Shown piece by piece: positions 1 through 8,460 of a stretch of DNA of 64,000 nucleotides. Below the pieces are notes generated by a model that made no database searches, had not been told where the DNA came from, and worked only from the letters and a program-made list of their open reading frames with translations. Origin of the DNA: Thioclava electrotropha (lineage in GTDB: Bacteria; Pseudomonadota; Alphaproteobacteria; Rhodobacterales; Rhodobacteraceae); assembly GCF_002085925.2 (NCBI RefSeq), contig NZ_CP053562.1, positions 538,001 through 602,000 on the forward strand, written 5' to 3'. A program made the translations under genes and the position numbers. Positions within the stretch are counted from its first letter, which is position 1; each line of letters opens with the position of its first letter.

Positions 1-603
1 CGATGCCGTGACACCGCGCGCGGCGAGCTTGTCCGGATCGATCCAGACCCGCATCGCGTAGTCGGAGGCACCGATGATCTGGGTCTGAGCCACGCCCGGA
101 ATCGTGGACATGCGCGGACGGATCACCCGGCGCAGATATTCGGTCAGCTGCTCGGGCGTCATGTTGGGGTTGAGCGCCGCGAGATACATCAGCGCGAAGG
201 TCTGGCCGGTGCCCTTCTGGATCACCGGGTCCTTCGCCGCCGAGGGCAGCTGGCCTTTGACCTGCTGCACCTTCGACAGCACCTCGGTCATCGCCGCGTC
301 GGAGTTCGACCCGAGCTTCATGTGGACCGAAATGACCGAGGCCGAGGGCCGCGACTGGGTGGTGACGTAATCGACGTTCTCAGTGGTCGCCACGGCAGCG
401 GCCAGCGGCGAGGTGATGAAGCCCTGAATCAGTTCGGGCGAGGCGCCGGGATAGGCGGTGGTGATCGTGACCACCGTTTCCTCGACTTCCGGATATTGGC
501 GGACGGGCAGGTTGAAATAGGCCTGCGCGCCCAGCAGAAGCATGAACGCGCCCAGCACCATCGACAGGACGGGGCGGCGGATGAAGATCTCGGAGATGTT
601 CAT
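1..603 (-). CDS. RND efflux permease, N-terminal part (gene runs off the window)
   Basis: This is the inner-membrane proton-driven pump of a tripartite RND efflux system. The 201 visible residues begin MNISEIFIRRPVLSMVL, the typical RND start: a short cytoplasmic helix followed by the first membrane helix (about residues 12-30). The porter-domain sequence follows, with an AYPGASPELIQGF motif and then a TSPLAAAV stretch, as in AcrB/MexB relatives. The adaptor gene lies upstream with a 10-bp gap, so the two are co-transcribed. The rest of the protein, including the proton-relay residues, is outside the window, so activity and substrate cannot be judged. Confidence 0.9.
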   Translation of the reverse strand, partial: MNISEIFIRRPVLSMVLGAFMLLLGAQAYFNLPVRQYPEVEETVVTITTAYPGASPELIQGFITSPLAAAVATTENVDYVTTQSRPSASVISVHMKLGSNSDAAMTEVLSKVQQVKGQLPSAAKDPVIQKGTGQTFALMYLAALNPNMTPEQLTEYLRRVIRPRMSTIPGVAQTQIIGASDYAMRVWIDPDKLAARGVTAS

Positions 604-613
604 GGGCTTGGCC

Positions 614-1834
614 TTACTGCGCCTTCGCGCCGTCTGAGGTCGTGTCCGATTGGGCGTCCGACGTCGTGTCGGAGCTTGCCTGCGCATTGCCCTCCATGCC
701 GAAGGCTTTCATCACCTCTTCGGTGGAAGGCGCGTCGGGATCGGGCGAAATCGCGTTGTCGATGCTCACCGTCGCGCCGGAGTTCAGCTTGTTCTGACCC
801 GCGTTGACGACCATATCGCCTGCCTTCAGACCCTTCGTCACTTCGACGAGCGTGCCCGAGCGGCGTCCGAGCGTGATGAAGACCTGCTTGGCTACCAGTT
901 GCGGCTGATCCGCGCCCTCGGGCGTTTGCTTGCGCACCACGAAGACCGAGTCGCCGTAGAGGTTGGAGCTCACCACCGTTTGCGGCAGCGCGATCACGTT
1001 GTCCTCGGAGGGCAGCACGACCGTGACATGGACGAACTGGCCGGGCGTCAGCTTCCCTTCGCCATTGGGGACTTCGGCGCGCAGGGTCACGAGCCGCGAA
1101 TTCGGGTCTATCTTGGGTTCGATGCCGGTGATCTTGCCTTCCAGATCGACCGAGCCGTCCTCGGTCTTCACCTTGACGGTCTGGCCCGCTTCGGCGTGCC
1201 GCGCCTGCTGTTCGGACAGGGTGAAATCGACGCGCATATGGTCACGATCCTGCAGCGTCGCATAGGTGGTGCCGGTGCCGACATACTGACCGACCTCCAC
1301 CTGTGGGATGCCGATGATGCCTGCGAAGGGTGCGGTCAGGCGCTTCTTCTCGAGCACGGCCTGCAGCTTCGCGACGCTTGCGCGCGCTTCCTGCGCGCTG
1401 GCCTCAGCCTGATCGAGATTGGACGTGGCGGACACGCCCCGGTCGGCAAGCTGGCGCGCGCGCTTGAGATTGGTCTCGGCGAGGTCCTGAGCGGCCTTGG
1501 CCGAGGCCAGGTCGGCGCGCTCGGAGCTGTCGTCGATCTGCATGAGGACCTGGCCCTTCTCGACCTTGTCATTCGCCTTGAAATGGATCTCCTGCACGGT
1601 GCCGCCCATTTCGACGGCCAGTTCGGTGCCGCGCACGGCGGCGGCGGTGCCGATCGCCTCGAGGCCCGGCTGCCAGGTGATCGGCTTCACTTCGCTGACC
1701 GAAACCGCCACGGGGGGCTGTGTCATATTCGCGAAGAACTGCGCGATCATCTTCGAGCGGAAAAGATTGTAGCCGACGACGCCACCCACCACGAGGATGA
1801 GCGCGACGAGGGCGATGAGGAGGCGTTTGATCAT
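614..1834 (-). CDS. RND efflux periplasmic adaptor (membrane fusion protein)
   Basis: This 406-residue HlyD/AcrA-type adaptor links the RND permease encoded just downstream to an outer-membrane channel not seen here. An N-terminal hydrophobic anchor (about residues 4-22) is followed by the first half of a lipoyl-like domain (GGTVQEIHFKANDKVEKGQ), an alpha-hairpin rich in Ala, Glu and Arg (about 110-165), and the second lipoyl half (LTAPFAGIIG). The beta-barrel and membrane-proximal domains come next. The C-terminal tail, about 40 residues, is low-complexity (Ser, Asp, Thr). The architecture resembles MexH/MdtA-like adaptors. A palindrome 70 bp upstream may be its operator. The substrate is unknown. 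Confidence 0.9.
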   Translation of the reverse strand: MIKRLLIALVALILVVGGVVGYNLFRSKMIAQFFANMTQPPVAVSVSEVKPITWQPGLEAIGTAAAVRGTELAVEMGGTVQEIHFKANDKVEKGQVLMQIDDSSERADLASAKAAQDLAETNLKRARQLADRGVSATSNLDQAEASAQEARASVAKLQAVLEKKRLTAPFAGIIGIPQVEVGQYVGTGTTYATLQDRDHMRVDFTLSEQQARHAEAGQTVKVKTEDGSVDLEGKITGIEPKIDPNSRLVTLRAEVPNGEGKLTPGQFVHVTVVLPSEDNVIALPQTVVSSNLYGDSVFVVRKQTPEGADQPQLVAKQVFITLGRRSGTLVEVTKGLKAGDMVVNAGQNKLNSGATVSIDNAISPDPDAPSTEEVMKAFGMEGNAQASSDTTSDAQSDTTSDGAKAQ

Positions 1835-2152
1835 TTGGCTGTCCCGTCAAAATCCCTGTTTGCACGCAAATACGACCCCGCCGGCCGAGCTGCGCGCGAT
1901 TTCTGAACCATTTGGTTCACGTCCTTGTCATGTCAATACGCGAGTGACGTTAAAAGGATGGGTCACAGTGCCGTGAAGGCAAGGCGGAAAGTCTGTGCGT
2001 CAGAGCAATTATAGGGCTTCACGAATGCTCACCTCGCGAAAATCTGATTTTTCTGTGCTCGACGGTGAAGAAGAGTGCATTATCTCAACCTATACCTGCG
2101 ATCCTGACGACCTGACGTCGCTTTGCAGCGATGTCTGGTTTTAGGAGTTTAT
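1835..2152. other. Intergenic region between efflux operon and small gene
   Basis: This 318-bp divergent intergenic region holds the 16-bp palindrome listed separately near the efflux side. On the right it has AT-richer sequence with a TTAGGAG ribosome-binding site just before the small rightward gene. I see no convincing additional gene or RNA in it. Promoters for both divergent units should lie here, but I could not place -35/-10 pairs with confidence. Confidence 0.6.
1904..1919. promoter_or_regulatory. Palindromic operator candidate upstream of the RND efflux operon
   Basis: Two perfect 7-bp arms, TGAACCA and TGGTTCA, are separated by TT. They lie about 70 bp upstream of the adaptor start codon. 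Short palindromes of this form are typical binding sites for TetR/AcrR-family repressors that control efflux pumps. The repressor gene is not in the window, so assignment to a family is inference. Confidence 0.5.
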
Positions 2153-2455
2153 ATGGATCCCCTGTCTTTTATGCGCATCGGCTTCGAGGCCGCGCGGATC
2201 GGCTTTGAGGCCCAAGCGGTGATTTCGATGCGCGTTGCGGGACTGATGGGGCTCTGGGATGTCTCCCCGCTCGAATCGTTCCAGATGGTGCAGGAAAAGC
2301 CCGTGGCGGTCGTAGCTGCGGCGGAGGCTGCGGCATTCGCGCTTCTGCGGGGGCAAACGGCGGATCGGGCGATTTCAGCGTCGATGACGCAGATCGGAAA
2401 CCACACCAGCGCCAATATGACGCGATTGTCGCGCCGCGGGCCCAGCTGGCTCTGA
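2153..2455 (+). CDS. Small helical protein of a Rhodobacterales family (often auto-named 'antifreeze protein')
   Basis: This is a 100-residue protein of unknown function. It begins MDPLSFMRIGFEAARIG and is mostly predicted helix, rich in Ala, Met and Ile, with a basic C-terminus (SANMTRLSRRGPSWL). The pattern 'AQAVISMRVAGLMGLW' near residues 23-38 matches, from memory, small Rhodobacterales proteins that databases label 'antifreeze protein' or phasin-like. That label has no demonstrated basis. I chose the ATG with TTAGGAG seven bases upstream over an earlier in-frame TTG. It is monocistronic, between two leftward operons. Confidence 0.65.
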   Translation: MDPLSFMRIGFEAARIGFEAQAVISMRVAGLMGLWDVSPLESFQMVQEKPVAVVAAAEAAAFALLRGQTADRAISASMTQIGNHTSANMTRLSRRGPSWL

Positions 2456-2505
2456 CGGCACGAGCCGGGCAGGGCCGCCACGCTGACGCGGCGACCCCGT
2501 AGTCT

Positions 2506-3606
2506 TTAGGCGGCGCTGTCTTCCTCGACCTCGTCATCGCCTTCTTCGACGCTTGCAGGCGTCACCATGGCGGTCAGGATCGTCGTCATGTCGACCATGC
2601 CGATCGGCTTGTTGGCCGCGTCGACAACCGTCGCCGTACGCACCTCGGCATCGGCCATCCGGCGCGCGATCTTTTCGAGCACCGAGCTGGCCTTGACCTT
2701 CATCTTCGGCAACTCGCCCTCGGGCAGCGGCAACGCGATGGTTTCTGCACGGATCACGCGACCACGGTTCACCTCGCGCACGAACTCGGCGATGTATTCA
2801 TTCGCCGGGCGCAGCACGATTTCCTGCCCCGTTCCGACCTGATTGAGCGCACCGTCACGCAGGATCGCGATCTTGTCGCCAAGGCGCAGCGCCTCGTCGA
2901 GGTCGTGGGTGATGAAGACGATCGTCTTCTTCAGCTCGGCCTGCAGGTCCAGAAGCACCTTCTGCATATCCATCCGGATCAGCGGATCGAGTGCCGAGAA
3001 CGCTTCGTCCATCAACAGGATGTCCGCGTCGTTGGCCAGCGCGCGGGCGAGGCCCACCCGCTGCTGCATCCCGCCCGAGAGCTGGTTCGGATAGTTGTCC
3101 TCGTAGCCCGCGAGCCCGACGCGTTCGATCCATTTCTTCGCGATCGGTTCCGATTTCGACCGGTCGACCCCTTGGATATCCAGCCCGTAGCAGGTGTTTT
3201 CCAGCACGGTCCGGTGCGGCAGAAGCGCGAACTTCTGGAACACCATCGCCGTCTCATGACGACGGAATTCCCGCAGCTCCTCTTCGTTCATCTTCACCAC
3301 GTCGCGGCCGTTATAGAGGATCTCCCCGGCCGTGGGCATGATGAGCCCGTTGATGTGGCGGATGAGCGTCGATTTGCCTGAGCCCGACAGGCCCATGATC
3401 ACCGAGATCTTGCCCGGCGGCAGGGTAAGGTTGATGTCCTGCAGGCCCAGAACGTGCTTGTGCTTGTCGTTGAGCTCTTCCTTGCCCATGCCGGCCTGCA
3501 CCTTCTCCACGTAATCCTTGGGGCGCGCCCCGAAGATCTTGTAGAGATTGCGGATCTCGATGCCCGAGCGGTTGCCGGTATCGGTGTTGGTCGTCGCATC
3601 AGTCAT
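2506..3606 (-). CDS. proV: Glycine betaine/proline ABC transporter, ATP-binding protein
   Basis: This is the cytoplasmic ATPase that powers compatible-solute import. The 366-residue protein has a Walker A motif (GLSGSGKST, about 72-80), a signature LSGGMQQRVGLARALA, and a Walker B (DILLMDEAFSALD). A C-terminal extension contains a CBS-like module (KIARRMADAEVRTATVV and the following stretch). CBS domains in OpuA/ProV relatives sense ionic strength. The start chosen gives MTDATTNTD and overlaps the end of proW by 8 bp, indicating translational coupling. The acidic C-terminus (EEGDDEVEEDSAA) resembles the anionic tails seen in osmosensing transporters. Confidence 0.95.
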   Translation of the reverse strand: MTDATTNTDTGNRSGIEIRNLYKIFGARPKDYVEKVQAGMGKEELNDKHKHVLGLQDINLTLPPGKISVIMGLSGSGKSTLIRHINGLIMPTAGEILYNGRDVVKMNEEELREFRRHETAMVFQKFALLPHRTVLENTCYGLDIQGVDRSKSEPIAKKWIERVGLAGYEDNYPNQLSGGMQQRVGLARALANDADILLMDEAFSALDPLIRMDMQKVLLDLQAELKKTIVFITHDLDEALRLGDKIAILRDGALNQVGTGQEIVLRPANEYIAEFVREVNRGRVIRAETIALPLPEGELPKMKVKASSVLEKIARRMADAEVRTATVVDAANKPIGMVDMTTILTAMVTPASVEEGDDEVEEDSAA

Positions 3607-4510
3607 GGCCAGCCTCCGAATGTTTCTGCAGCCGCTTGCCGAACGCCTGGCTCGCGCGGTCGAAGATGATCGCGATCGCAACGAGTGCGAAGCCGTTCAG
3701 GAAGCCGATGGTGAAGAACTGGTTGTTAATCGCCTGCAGCACGTTTTTACCGAGGCCACCAACGCCGACCATCGAGGCCACGACGACCATCGCCAGCGCC
3801 ATCATGATGGTCTGGTTGACGCCCGCCATGATCGTCGGCAGCGACAGCGGAAGCTGCACGCCCCAAAGTTTCTGACGGGGATTGGCGCCGAAGGCGTCCG
3901 CGGCTTCGATGACCTCCTTGTCCACGAGGCGGATGCCCAGATTGGTCAGGCGGATCATCGGCGGGATCGCGTAGATCACCACGGCGATCACGCCGGGCAC
4001 CTTACCGATACCGAAGATCACGACGACCGGGATCAGATAGACGAAGGAGGGCATGGTCTGCATGACGTCGAGCACCGGCGTCAGGATTTTCTGCATCCGG
4101 TCCGAGCGCGCCATCAGGATGCCGATCGGCAGGCCGAGGATGATCGCGATCAGCGTCGCCACCGTGACCATCGCGAGGGTGGTCATCGTGTCCTCCCAAA
4201 GGCCGAAGATGCCGATGAAGGCAAGCCCCATGGACGAGCCGAGCACGATCTTCACATTGCGCGAGGCGAACCACACCACGACGAGGATCAGCGCGAAGAT
4301 GATGAACCACGGCGTGTCCACGAAGGCGTGTTCGAGGGTGTTGAGAAACCATTGAAGCGGCCGGGTGGCCGCGTCGATTTGATCGGAATAAGCGCGAACG
4401 ATGCCGCGAAACCCGTCGTCGATGCCCATGCGCATGTGACGCAGGGTGGAGTTGGGAAGGGAAGGGAACTCACAGAGCAGTTCCGGCAAGCCCCAGCATG
4501 AAGATGCCAT
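3599..4510 (-). CDS. proW: Glycine betaine/proline ABC transporter, permease
   Basis: This 303-residue inner-membrane permease is the translocation partner of ProV. A hydrophobic first segment (about residues 55-90) is followed by a BPD_transp_1 domain, with the coupling-helix region EAADAFGANPRQKLWGVQLP around residues 205-225. That EAA-type loop contacts the ATPase. The gene sits between proX (92-bp gap containing a hairpin) and proV (8-bp overlap). The annotated start MASSCWGLPELL is the first available ATG; a start slightly further in is possible. Confidence 0.93.
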   Translation of the reverse strand: MASSCWGLPELLCEFPSLPNSTLRHMRMGIDDGFRGIVRAYSDQIDAATRPLQWFLNTLEHAFVDTPWFIIFALILVVVWFASRNVKIVLGSSMGLAFIGIFGLWEDTMTTLAMVTVATLIAIILGLPIGILMARSDRMQKILTPVLDVMQTMPSFVYLIPVVVIFGIGKVPGVIAVVIYAIPPMIRLTNLGIRLVDKEVIEAADAFGANPRQKLWGVQLPLSLPTIMAGVNQTIMMALAMVVVASMVGVGGLGKNVLQAINNQFFTIGFLNGFALVAIAIIFDRASQAFGKRLQKHSEAGHD

Positions 4511-4546
4511 CTTGTTATGTCCTCCGGTCGATTATGTGCGCCGGTT

Positions 4547-4581
4547 AAAAGAAAACGCGCGCGAGGCTCCCCTCACGCGCG
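4547..4581 (-). terminator. Intra-operon terminator/attenuator between proX and proW
   Basis: Read on the minus strand, arms CGCGCGTGAGG and CCTCGCGCGCG are separated by GGAG and followed by TTTTCTTTT. One position is a mismatch or wobble. This has the shape of an intrinsic terminator but lies between the binding-protein gene and the permease gene, so it probably lets most transcripts stop after proX. That would give excess binding protein. Confidence 0.75.
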
Positions 4582-4602
4582 CCAAAATCTCGGATCGCCC
4601 GC

Positions 4603-5610
4603 TCAGAGCGCGTCCTCGACCTTCTTGATCACATCGTCAGAAAGCCAAGCCTTCCAGACGTCCGGATAGTTCTCGAGGAAGTAGTAAGCGGTGTCCTCGT
4701 TGGTGCCTTGGTTGTCGGCCTGCCATGCGAGGAATTCGCCCACGGTCTTGTTCGACCATTCACGCTTGCCAAGGTAGTCCATCGCAACCGCGTTGTTCTC
4801 GGCGAATTCCTTGGTCACGACCGTGTACACGTCCGAAGTCGGGTAGGCGTTGGGCTTGGGATCGACGCAATCGGCCTGCGAGTTGCAGTTGTCCCAGGCT
4901 TCCTTGTCGCCCTCGACGCCCGCGTCGAGCTTGACCATCGGATATTTGCCGAGGATCGCGGTCGGGGCCCAGTAGTAACCCAGCCAGCCCTTCTTGGACT
5001 CGTAGGCATTGGCGATCGCGCCGTCGAGACCCGCAGCCGACCCGGTGTCGACCAGCTTGAAGCCCTTCTCCTCGGCCTTGTGGGCCTTGAAGCGGTTCGC
5101 GGTCGAGATCTGGCAGTTCCATCCCGACGGGCAGTTGTAGACGCCACCGATCGAGGGTTCTTCCGGATCGGGGAACAGATCGGGGTGCTTGAGAGCATCG
5201 TCGACCGTCTTGATGTCGGGGTGCTCGTCAGCGACGTATTTCGGGATCCACCAGCCTTCTTCGCCGCCATCCTTGAGGATTTCTGCAGCGATCACGAGGC
5301 GATCTTCGCTGACGGCCTTGTCGAGCGCGACCTTCACCGCGTTCACCCAAAGCTCGGGTGCGATGTCGGGCTCGCCCTTTTCGTTCATCGAGGTGAAGGT
5401 GGGCATCGTGTCGCCGGTCACCAGCGTCACGTCACAGCCGTAGCCGTTTTCGAGAATGATCTTGTCGACCCAAGCAGCGACCCCGGCCGAAGCCCAGTTC
5501 ATTTCGGCCTCGGTAACGGAGCCACATTCGCCATCGGCGGCGAAGGCGGGCGCCGAGAAGGTCGCCAGCGGCAGTGCCGTCAGTAACGCAGCAAGCGCTT
5601 TCTTGTTCAT
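4603..5610 (-). CDS. proX: Glycine betaine/proline ABC transporter, periplasmic substrate-binding protein
   Basis: This 335-residue OpuAC/ProX-type binding protein captures betaine or proline betaine in the periplasm and delivers it to ProW/ProV. It has a Sec signal peptide (about residues 1-24, ending AFA before ADGECGS). Tryptophans suited to a quaternary-ammonium cage are visible (for example MNWASAGVAAWVDK, GGEEGWWIPKY, GWLGYYW). Several cysteines occur in close pairs (YNCPSGWNC, WDNCNSQADC) and may form disulfides. AGGAGAACTGT precedes the ATG. It is the first gene of the leftward proXWV operon. Confidence 0.95.
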   Translation of the reverse strand: MNKKALAALLTALPLATFSAPAFAADGECGSVTEAEMNWASAGVAAWVDKIILENGYGCDVTLVTGDTMPTFTSMNEKGEPDIAPELWVNAVKVALDKAVSEDRLVIAAEILKDGGEEGWWIPKYVADEHPDIKTVDDALKHPDLFPDPEEPSIGGVYNCPSGWNCQISTANRFKAHKAEEKGFKLVDTGSAAGLDGAIANAYESKKGWLGYYWAPTAILGKYPMVKLDAGVEGDKEAWDNCNSQADCVDPKPNAYPTSDVYTVVTKEFAENNAVAMDYLGKREWSNKTVGEFLAWQADNQGTNEDTAYYFLENYPDVWKAWLSDDVIKKVEDAL

Positions 5611-5859
5611 ACAGTTCTCCTGTTGTGGCAGCTTTGATTGAAGCGATCCGCGCGGGCTGCCGCCGTGATATCGGTCGCGTTAAGTCCCGGTTTTTCCCGG
5701 GTTGGAATCGTCACATTGTCACGCTCGCGGGAGATCCGCAGGCAGACTTGCCAAATTCCGACACTTCTATGTCGTAAATAACCAAGTCGGGTGGCGCAAC
5801 CTTTTCAGGGACCTTTCCGCCGCTGTGCAGCGTTAAAGCCGCGACGAAGAGGTGAACGC

Positions 5860-6945
5860 ATGACGACCGAGCAAAAGGCTTCCGTTACGTCGGGGACTGA
5901 CACAGGGACCGAGGCCTCCGGAGGCTCGGGTGCGGGCACCGCGCCGCGATCATATTCACAGGGCGATCATAGCGTGGGAAAATCGAGCTCCAGCACCCCG
6001 CCGGAGCCGAGCGTCGCATTGCGCCGACAAGCGGTCGCGTTGATTGCGAACCCCTCTTCGGGCGGCAACGCAAAAGATGAAGAGGCGATCCGCCGCGCGA
6101 TGGATGCGCTTGGTGACGGTGCGTCCCTTTACCGCTGGTCCCCGGAAAGCGATATCGTGGCGACTGTCCGCAAGGCGCTCGACGACGGTGCGGAGATGAT
6201 CGTCGCAGCCGGCGGCGACGGCACTGCGATGGCCGTCGCGGGTGCGCTGGTGGGGCAGGAGGTGCCGATGGCGGTGCTGCCGCTCGGCACGTTCAACTTC
6301 TTCGCGCGCGGCCTGCGCCTCTCCGAGGATCCGGAGGAGGCGGCGCGCGCGATCCGCGAAGGCAATGCACATCCGATCCGGGTCGGCGAGGTAAACGGGC
6401 GGGTGTTTCTGAATAATGCGTCGCTCGGTATCTACCCGTCGATCCTCAAGGCGCGCGAAGATATTTACGCCCGCTGGGGCCGTCGCCGGATCGTGGCGCA
6501 TTGGTCGGTCTTCAAGACCTTCCTGCGCTTTCAGCGCCCGATGCGGCTGAAGATTACGGCGGACGGGGAAACCCGGAACCGTCGCACCGCGCTCGTCTTC
6601 ATTGCGCGCTCGGCCTATCAGCTCGATTTCTTCGGGCTCGACGGGGCGACGGTCATCAGCGACGACGCTTTCGCCGTGCTGGTCGCGAAGGCGCAGAGCC
6701 GTCGCGACCTCTTCCGCCTGTCGGCGCGGCTGGTGCGCCGCAAGACCAAACAGGGCGAGGATTACGAATTGATCCGCGCGAAATCCTTCGAGATCGAAAC
6801 CGCCCGAGGGCGCGGCCTGCTGGCCTTCGACGGTGAGAAATGCCGCGAAGAAAGCCCGTTCCGCTTCAAGATGTCCGACGAGCCGCTCTGGATCGTGCTG
6901 CCAGCCAAGGACACGGACACCGAGACCCAAGACGCTAACGCATGA
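5860..6945 (+). CDS. Diacylglycerol/lipid kinase family protein (YegS-like)
   Basis: This 361-residue protein has a low-complexity Ser/Gly/Thr-rich first 50 residues. A DAGK catalytic domain follows, with NPSSGGNAKDEE near residue 65 and the nucleotide-binding loop AAGGDGTAMAVAGAL, then PLGTFNFFARGL. Members phosphorylate lipids such as diacylglycerol or related substrates at the membrane; the exact substrate cannot be read from sequence. The start was chosen at the ATG preceded by GAAGAGGTGA. Its stop overlaps the next start as ATGA, so the phosphoesterase gene is translationally coupled. Confidence 0.88.
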   Translation: MTTEQKASVTSGTDTGTEASGGSGAGTAPRSYSQGDHSVGKSSSSTPPEPSVALRRQAVALIANPSSGGNAKDEEAIRRAMDALGDGASLYRWSPESDIVATVRKALDDGAEMIVAAGGDGTAMAVAGALVGQEVPMAVLPLGTFNFFARGLRLSEDPEEAARAIREGNAHPIRVGEVNGRVFLNNASLGIYPSILKAREDIYARWGRRRIVAHWSVFKTFLRFQRPMRLKITADGETRNRRTALVFIARSAYQLDFFGLDGATVISDDAFAVLVAKAQSRRDLFRLSARLVRRKTKQGEDYELIRAKSFEIETARGRGLLAFDGEKCREESPFRFKMSDEPLWIVLPAKDTDTETQDANA

Positions 6946-7727
6946 CCCGTATCGTTCACCTTTCCGATCTGCATTTCGGGCGCAGCCTGCCCGAGCTCGA
7001 GGCGCCACTGCTGACAGCGGTGAACCGCCTCGCGCCGGACCTGACGGTGATCTCCGGAGACTTCACGCAGCGCGCCCGGCGCGGCCAGTTCGCGCAGGCG
7101 CGGCTGTTCGTGGAGCAGATCGAAAGCGAGACCCTTTCGGTGCCCGGCAATCATGACACACCGCTCGACAATCTCTTCCTGCGGATGCTCAAACCCTTCG
7201 GGCGCTACAAATCCGATATCAATCATAATCTGGAGCCGGTCTTCGAGACCGATCACCTCAAGGCGGTCGGCGTGAACACCGTGAACCGCTTCGCTTGGCA
7301 GCGCGGCAAGGTGCCCGAGCGGACGATCTCCCGCCTGTGTCGGGAATTCGGCGAGGCGGGCGAGAGGCTGCGAATCGCGGTGATGCACCATCCGCTCGAA
7401 CATGGGCCCGAAGTCGACAAGGCGCTCATGGACGGGGCAGGGGATGCGCTGGAGGGCATGTCGGACTGCGGCGCGGATCTCGTGCTCTCGGGGCATCTGC
7501 ACAGCGGATCGGTGGCGCCTTTCTCGGCGGTGCCGGGCATCCTGTTCGTGCAAGCGGGGACGGGTCTGTCCTCGCGCCTGCGCGGCGAGCCGAATACGTT
7601 CAATGTGATTGAAGGGGGGCGCGATGCTCTGTCGATCACGCTCTATGGTGCGCGCGACATGAGCTTCGAGCCAATCGGGGCCGACGAGTTCACGCGGGGC
7701 CCCGATGGGGCTTGGGTCAAGGGCTGA
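6942..7727 (+). CDS. Calcineurin-like metallophosphoesterase
   Basis: This 261-residue cytosolic phosphoesterase carries the complete dinuclear metal signature in order: SDLHFG (residues 8-13), SGDFTQRARRGQ, VPGNHDTP, MHHPLEHG and SGHLHSG. It is similar in layout to the CpdA/Icc cyclic-nucleotide phosphodiesterase group, but the substrate is undetermined. Coupling to the lipid kinase gene by a 4-bp overlap suggests a joint role in lipid or nucleotide turnover. Its stop abuts the stop of the convergent regulator gene with no spacer. Confidence 0.88.
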   Translation: MTRIVHLSDLHFGRSLPELEAPLLTAVNRLAPDLTVISGDFTQRARRGQFAQARLFVEQIESETLSVPGNHDTPLDNLFLRMLKPFGRYKSDINHNLEPVFETDHLKAVGVNTVNRFAWQRGKVPERTISRLCREFGEAGERLRIAVMHHPLEHGPEVDKALMDGAGDALEGMSDCGADLVLSGHLHSGSVAPFSAVPGILFVQAGTGLSSRLRGEPNTFNVIEGGRDALSITLYGARDMSFEPIGADEFTRGPDGAWVKG

Positions 7728-8324
7728 TCAGTTCGGCTTGCCCGAGATATCGCCCCAGTCCAGAACCGGCGCCGCGTCGATATCATGTGCGTCGAGCATC
7801 GAGGCCACGCGCTCGAGCGATGCGATGATCTGCGCCTGCTCCCAATCTTCCAGCGCCTCGAAGCGGCGAACGAAGATCTGTTGCAGCGCGTCGGGGGCCT
7901 CGTCGATCGCGCTCGCGCCAAGTTCGGTAATCACGATATCGGTCTGACGGCGATCCCGCTCGGAACGCTGACGGGTCACCATGCCCTTGCGCTCGAGCTT
8001 GTCGATCAGCGCCGTCATCGTCGCCTGACTCACGCCCATGCGCTGGGCGATCGCCTTCGGTGTGGACCAACCTTTTTCGGAAATCACCTGCAGCACGCGG
8101 AACTGCGCAGGCGTAAGCCCGGCAGCCTTGGCCAGGTCGCGGCCGAACATTTCGGTCGCGCGCAGGATTCTACGCAAAGCGATCAGGCTCGTATCGACAC
8201 GCTCCATCAGGCGGCGGGCCCCTTTTTTATCAAGACGACCCAGTATCGCAGAGAGTTCCGTGCTCTGCAATTGCTTGGCTTTGCTAAGTTTATCGTGTTC
8301 GTTTTTACTCATTTGCTTTGTCAT
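7728..8324 (-). CDS. ectR: MarR-family transcriptional regulator, probable ectoine operon regulator EctR
   Basis: This 198-residue winged-helix regulator has the MarR core: LTPAQFRVLQVISEKG, then the recognition region TPKAIAQRMGVSQATMTALIDKLERKGMVTRQRSERDRRQTDI. It is transcribed divergently from ectA, the position held by EctR repressors in several ectoine-producing bacteria. A charged N-terminal extension (about 45 residues) precedes the domain. Two possible start codons (M1 and M5) lie close together and neither has a strong ribosome-binding site. The EctR identity rests on family plus position. Confidence 0.85.
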   Translation of the reverse strand: MTKQMSKNEHDKLSKAKQLQSTELSAILGRLDKKGARRLMERVDTSLIALRRILRATEMFGRDLAKAAGLTPAQFRVLQVISEKGWSTPKAIAQRMGVSQATMTALIDKLERKGMVTRQRSERDRRQTDIVITELGASAIDEAPDALQQIFVRRFEALEDWEQAQIIASLERVASMLDAHDIDAAPVLDWGDISGKPN

Positions 8325-8397
8325 GCTAATGGTATTTAGGGCTTATAAGCAAGAATATAAGGCTATGAGCGGAACTTTTCCGGGTTCCATTAGTTAG

Positions 8398-8418
8398 GTG
8401 GTTGAAATTTTCGACCAC
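8398..8418. promoter_or_regulatory. Inverted repeat in the ectoine leader, candidate EctR operator
   Basis: Arms GTGGTTGAAA and TTTCGACCAC flank a single T, with one mismatch in ten positions. It lies 43 bp upstream of the preferred ectA start and 74 bp from the ectR start, inside the divergent control region. MarR proteins bind palindromes of about this length as dimers. Nearby are also a perfect GCTTATAAGC palindrome (8341-8350) and a widely spaced CTAATGG/CCATTAG pair (8326-8332 and 8387-8393). Confidence 0.5.
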
Positions 8419-8460
8419 ATGAACTACTTAGGCTACCGAAGCAAACGAGAGGAAAGAGCC

